37,466 nucleotides of DNA, from positions 1-37,466 of the forward strand of contig VGSX01000002.1 in NCBI GenBank assembly GCA_016874895.1. Direction: 5' to 3'. Of this stretch, positions 34,797-37,466 are shown piece after piece. Source of the stretch: Deltaproteobacteria bacterium (lineage in GTDB: Bacteria > Desulfobacterota > Desulfobaccia > Desulfobaccales > Desulfobaccaceae). Below the pieces are notes generated by a model that searched no databases, had not been told where the DNA came from, and worked only from the letters and a program-made list of their open reading frames with translations. Each line of letters opens with the position of its first letter. Position 1 is the first letter of the stretch. A program made the position numbers and the translations under genes.

Positions 34797-34972
34797 TAGA
34801 TGGCCAGTGCGGTTGGTGGTACAGCCTGGGTTTTGTGCGGGGAATGCTTTTTCTTCTTTTCCCCCGAGTGTTGCCCCAACAAAACTTTATCCGCTCATTG
34901 GACCAGCACTATCATGCTGAATTTAACTCCTCCTCGATGGCGGAGTGTCCCTAAAGCCCGCGAAAATTTCTC

Positions 34973-35848
34973 ATGTCTCCAAACCGCTTTCTCGTCATTA
35001 CACCCGCTCGTAACGAAGAACAGTACCTCGGCCAGACCATCGCCTCAATAGTCTCCCAAACTGTCCTCCCCCAGGAATGGATAATTGTCGATGACGGCTC
35101 CCGCGATGCGACGGCCGCTATCGCCCAGAGAGCCGCGGGGGCCAACCCCTGGATAAAGGTAGTGAGGCGCCGGGACCGGGGGTACCGGGACGTAGGGTCG
35201 GGCATGGTGGACGCTTTTTATTTAGGATTGAATAATGTCAAAGAAGACAACTATGATTTTATCTTTATAATAGACGCGGACGTTGTTCTCAGTAGAGATT
35301 ATTTTAAAGTAATTTTAAATAAATTTTCGGAAAATCCCCGATTAGGCATTGCCGGGGGAACGTTGTATGAACCGAGACATGGAAAGTTTTGTAAAACGAT
35401 ATTGATGCCCTGGCGTACTTACGGCGCGGCAAAATGCTGGAGAAGAACCTGTTTCCAAGATATTGGCGGACTGGTCAAGCACATTGGCTGGGACAACATC
35501 GATAATTTCAATGCCATGATGCGGGGCTGGGAAACCAGGGTCTTTGAAGATGAGGCATTGAAAACTTACCACCTGCGCCCCATGGGATGGTCGGAAAAAA
35601 GTCCTTATACAACCTGGATTAGAAGCGGCAATGCCTTGTACTTTATGGGAGCGCACCCGCTCTGGGTCCTGGCCAGTTCGGTATATCATTTCCAGGATTA
35701 CCCTTATGTAATTGGCGGTCTCTGCACCATTTTGGGTTATCTGCAAGCATTGCTCAAGGGAGCGAAACCTTACGATGACAGGGAATTTCGGAATTTTTTG
35801 TGGAAATGGCAGTTAAAGAAATTAAGCGAGTTACTGGGACTGCATTGA
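34973..35848 (+). CDS. GT2 glycosyltransferase
   Basis: 291 residues. GT-A domain: FLVITPARNEE, IIVDDGSRDATAA (Asp40, Asp41), FIIDADVVLSRDYF with the DxD metal site at 101-103, and GGLVKHIGWDNIDNFNAMMR. No C-terminal membrane helices of the usual number are seen, apart from a mildly hydrophobic stretch near 225-255. It starts 18 bases after the shifted end of the previous GT2. A short AT-rich patch (35220-35400) sits inside it. The next gene overlaps its 3' end. Confidence 0.87.
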   Translation: MSPNRFLVITPARNEEQYLGQTIASIVSQTVLPQEWIIVDDGSRDATAAIAQRAAGANPWIKVVRRRDRGYRDVGSGMVDAFYLGLNNVKEDNYDFIFIIDADVVLSRDYFKVILNKFSENPRLGIAGGTLYEPRHGKFCKTILMPWRTYGAAKCWRRTCFQDIGGLVKHIGWDNIDNFNAMMRGWETRVFEDEALKTYHLRPMGWSEKSPYTTWIRSGNALYFMGAHPLWVLASSVYHFQDYPYVIGGLCTILGYLQALLKGAKPYDDREFRNFLWKWQLKKLSELLGLH

Positions 35849-36717
35849 ACTCCATAATAAAATCATGGTTGAAGGGAGCATTGAGTGGCGCCTTCTGCCG
35901 TTTTGCCGGCGGGAGTCATAAGACCGGCCCCCGGGTCCCCGTGCTGTGTTATCATCGGGTATTGCCGGAGGTGGGCGGCGATGGGGGGCATGACTTTTTA
36001 TCAATCTCTTCGGAACAATTCGCCTCCCAGATGAAGTTCTTGTCCCGGGAAGGCTTTTATACGCTGACTCTGGAAGAATATGCCCGAATGGCCCGGGGCT
36101 TACAGCCCCTGATCCGGCGTTCCATCCTCATAACCTTTGACGATGGTTTTGCTGATAATTTCCAAATTGCCTGGCCCCTGGCCCAGGAATACAATGCCAA
36201 GCTAAATCTCTTTATTTGCACGGGCTTGGTGAGCCAGAGTAACCCGGTAATCATGATGGAAGACGGTTATCTGATCGCTGACTCCGGTCCCTCGGCGGCC
36301 AGCTTTCAGAATGCGAAGCTCCGGGAGCTGTCCCGGCCTCTGACTTGGCAGGAGTTGGGCGAAATGCGGGACTCCGGGGTGCAGATGGGGTTCCACAGTC
36401 ATAGCCATCGCAACCTGGCCCGATTAAGCGCGGATGCCCTGGCGGCGGAGGTGGAAACGGGGCTGGATCTGTTTGTTAAGAAACTGGGGTATCGCCCCCG
36501 GCTCATGGCCTTGCCCTATGGCCGCCGGGAACACCATCACCCGAAAATGATAGCCTTTTTAAGGAGCCGGGGGCTGGAGGTGATTTTCTCCGTGCGTTTC
36601 GGCCGGGCCAAGCTGCCTACCCGTCAGCCCGTTTTGCCTCGAATCACCATCTTCCCTCAAGACGACCTCACCACCTTCAAGCGCAAGATTTTCGGGGCCT
36701 ATGATTGGCTAGGTTAA
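35800..36717 (+). CDS. Polysaccharide deacetylase (NodB family)
   Basis: Up to 305 residues. Opens VLCYHRVLPE near 47; motif 1 TFDDGF (112-117); motif 2 His199 and His203 (FHSHSHRN). The insert between the motifs is longer than in the deacetylase at 18076. Start uncertain: GTG 35800 or ATG 35806 inside the previous gene, or TTG at 35845 overlapping its stop as TTGA. No clear signal peptide. It ends the second + strand block and converges on the truncated radical SAM gene. Confidence 0.87.
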   Translation: MEMAVKEIKRVTGTALNSIIKSWLKGALSGAFCRFAGGSHKTGPRVPVLCYHRVLPEVGGDGGHDFLSISSEQFASQMKFLSREGFYTLTLEEYARMARGLQPLIRRSILITFDDGFADNFQIAWPLAQEYNAKLNLFICTGLVSQSNPVIMMEDGYLIADSGPSAASFQNAKLRELSRPLTWQELGEMRDSGVQMGFHSHSHRNLARLSADALAAEVETGLDLFVKKLGYRPRLMALPYGRREHHHPKMIAFLRSRGLEVIFSVRFGRAKLPTRQPVLPRITIFPQDDLTTFKRKIFGAYDWLG

Positions 36718-36769
36718 TTCCCTGAATAAACCCGAGAAACCGAAGCTGCTGGCCCCCCCGACGAATCTC

Positions 36770-37363
36770 CTAATCCAGGGTTTGCAGGATTTTGCGCTTT
36801 AACAGATGGCGTTGAAAAATGTTCTGCAACCCCATGGGAACCCAGCGCTGGGGGCGGATGAAATCTTGCACATGTTGGGGAAGCCGGCGCTTCAGGAAAT
36901 CGCGCAGGCGCCGGGGCATCCAGGTATCGTGAAGGGAAAAAGGAAACCGCTCCCCGCAGGAACTGCCGTTGTGGGAGCATACCTGGCAGAGCTTCAGACC
37001 CCGCCGGCCGGTGGATAGCAGTTTACTCCGGTAATATTGGAACCTCGGGGAATGCCAGATGTCTTCCAGCCGTTGGCGGGCCACATCTCCCATGATCACA
37101 TCGCAATACATGTCACCGCAACAAAGACTGACCATGCCGTTGGGACGGACCACCACCATGTCGAAGGGCCGCAGGCAAGGGCGAAGAAGATCTATGTATG
37201 GCGAAAACCTTCCCTTTCTAATCTCTCCGGCCCGATTTTCCAGCTTGTTTTCGGGGATGCGCATGTCGTTAAGAATAACCTCGGGAAACCTGGCATAGGG
37301 AGCCAACCGATGGTACCCGGCATCGTCATAAATGCTTAGTACTATAACGTTAAGTGTTGACAA
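36770..37363 (-). pseudogene. 5'-truncated radical SAM/SPASM protein
   Basis: The 197-residue frame is the C-terminal part of a SPASM-type radical SAM protein: LRPFDMVVVRPNGMVSLCC, GDVARQRLEDIWHSPRF (both typical of the auxiliary-cluster half) and LCQVCSHNGSSCGE. The N-terminal CxxxCxxC core is missing; the remaining upstream part (VLSIYDDAGYH) is the middle of the barrel. The frame opens at a TTG that is probably not a true start. The lost part has been replaced by the start of an IS-like transposase gene on the other strand. Confidence 0.6.
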
Positions 37364-37370
37364 TTAATTT

Positions 37371-37388
37371 CCCATGTGCAAACATGGG
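37371..37388 (+). repeat. Perfect hairpin before the IS transposase start
   Basis: CCCATGT (37371-37377) and ACATGGG (37382-37388) flank GCAA. The right arm overlaps the likely ribosome site, and the ATG follows at 37393. Hairpins there commonly shield transposase translation from outside promoters. A perfect TTGACA lies at 37357-37362 without a matching -10 box. Confidence 0.5.
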
Positions 37389-37392
37389 GAGC

Positions 37393-37466
37393 ATGGACAA
37401 ACAAGAATTGCTCGAGGCCCGTGGTCGCCTGGAGGCTTTTCTTGAGCCGCTTTTGCTCATGTTGGG
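37393..37466 (+). CDS. IS701-like transposase, 5' end only (runs off the window)
   Basis: The frame starts MDKQELLEARGRLEAF and is still open at the window end. This opening resembles DDE transposases of the IS701 group (a short acidic/basic helix with LEAFL near residue 13). The catalytic part is outside. TTAA at 37350-37353 would fit the 4-bp YTAR target of that family, which puts a possible left end at 37354, but the other end is not visible. Confidence 0.45.
   Translation, partial: MDKQELLEARGRLEAFLEPLLLML

Noticed and set aside
34800..35051. 83-codon + frame across the end of the GT2 gene
   Set aside because: It is a shadow of the shifted GT2 C-terminus and the start of the next GT2, both of which have family sense in other frames.
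1..37466. CRISPR arrays, tRNA or rRNA genes
   Set aside because: No regularly spaced repeats and no tRNA or rRNA signatures were seen on either strand.

Overview
The window is a large accessory polysaccharide (exopolysaccharide or capsule) locus from a fairly GC-rich Gram-negative bacterium. The outer-membrane export lipoprotein, the tyrosine autokinase with an inner-membrane polysaccharide co-polymerase domain, and the flippase/polymerase pair all point to a diderm using the Wzx/Wzy route. Gene style and content suggest Desulfobacterota (old Deltaproteobacteria), but there is no marker gene here, so this is only an impression.

Layout. (1) Positions 1-2300 are a graveyard: a stop-riddled phage terminase-like gene, other phage-like debris and the 3' end of an IS5-family transposase. 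(2) Positions 2781-25752 hold a long run of genes all on the + strand, many of them touching or overlapping. In order: Wza-like exporter, Wzc-like kinase, a priming sugar-phosphate transferase fused to the membrane/Rossmann half of a WbpM-type dehydratase, a sugar nucleotidyltransferase, the separate catalytic half of that dehydratase, an unknown possible glycosidase-fold protein, a methyltransferase, Wzx flippase, Wzy polymerase, two methyltransferases, a radical SAM/SPASM protein, a GT4, a NodB deacetylase, a second GT4, a methyltransferase, an SQD1-like enzyme, a membrane GT2, the C-terminal stub of a formyltransferase, a GalE-like epimerase, and a second enzyme very close to genuine UDP-sulfoquinovose synthase. 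(3) Positions 25973-28083 are one repetitive extracellular-type gene cut by an IS630-family element; removing the element and one TA copy restores the frame exactly. (4) Positions 28343-31143 are two genes on the - strand (ExoA-like GT2, then a B12-type radical SAM). (5) Positions 31463-36717 return to +: a possible small protein, a LegB-like 4,6-dehydratase, a DegT aminotransferase, a GT2 broken at a G8 tract, another GT2 and a second NodB deacetylase. (6) The right edge is a 5'-truncated radical SAM/SPASM gene followed by the start of an IS701-like transposase.

How the genes fit together: the nucleotidyltransferase, dehydratases, aminotransferase, epimerase and SQD1-type enzymes would supply activated sugars, including amino-deoxy sugars and probably sulfoquinovose. 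The priming transferase and five or six glycosyltransferases would build the lipid-linked repeat, methyltransferases and deacetylases would decorate it, Wzx flips it, Wzy joins the repeats, and the kinase/exporter pair controls length and carries the chain out. The most unusual points are the two SQD1-family enzymes in one glycan locus, the rearranged WbpM/priming-transferase domains, the cluster of radical SAM proteins, the G8-tract frameshift in a glycosyltransferase, and the clean IS630 empty site. Nothing in the window proves a wholly new system.
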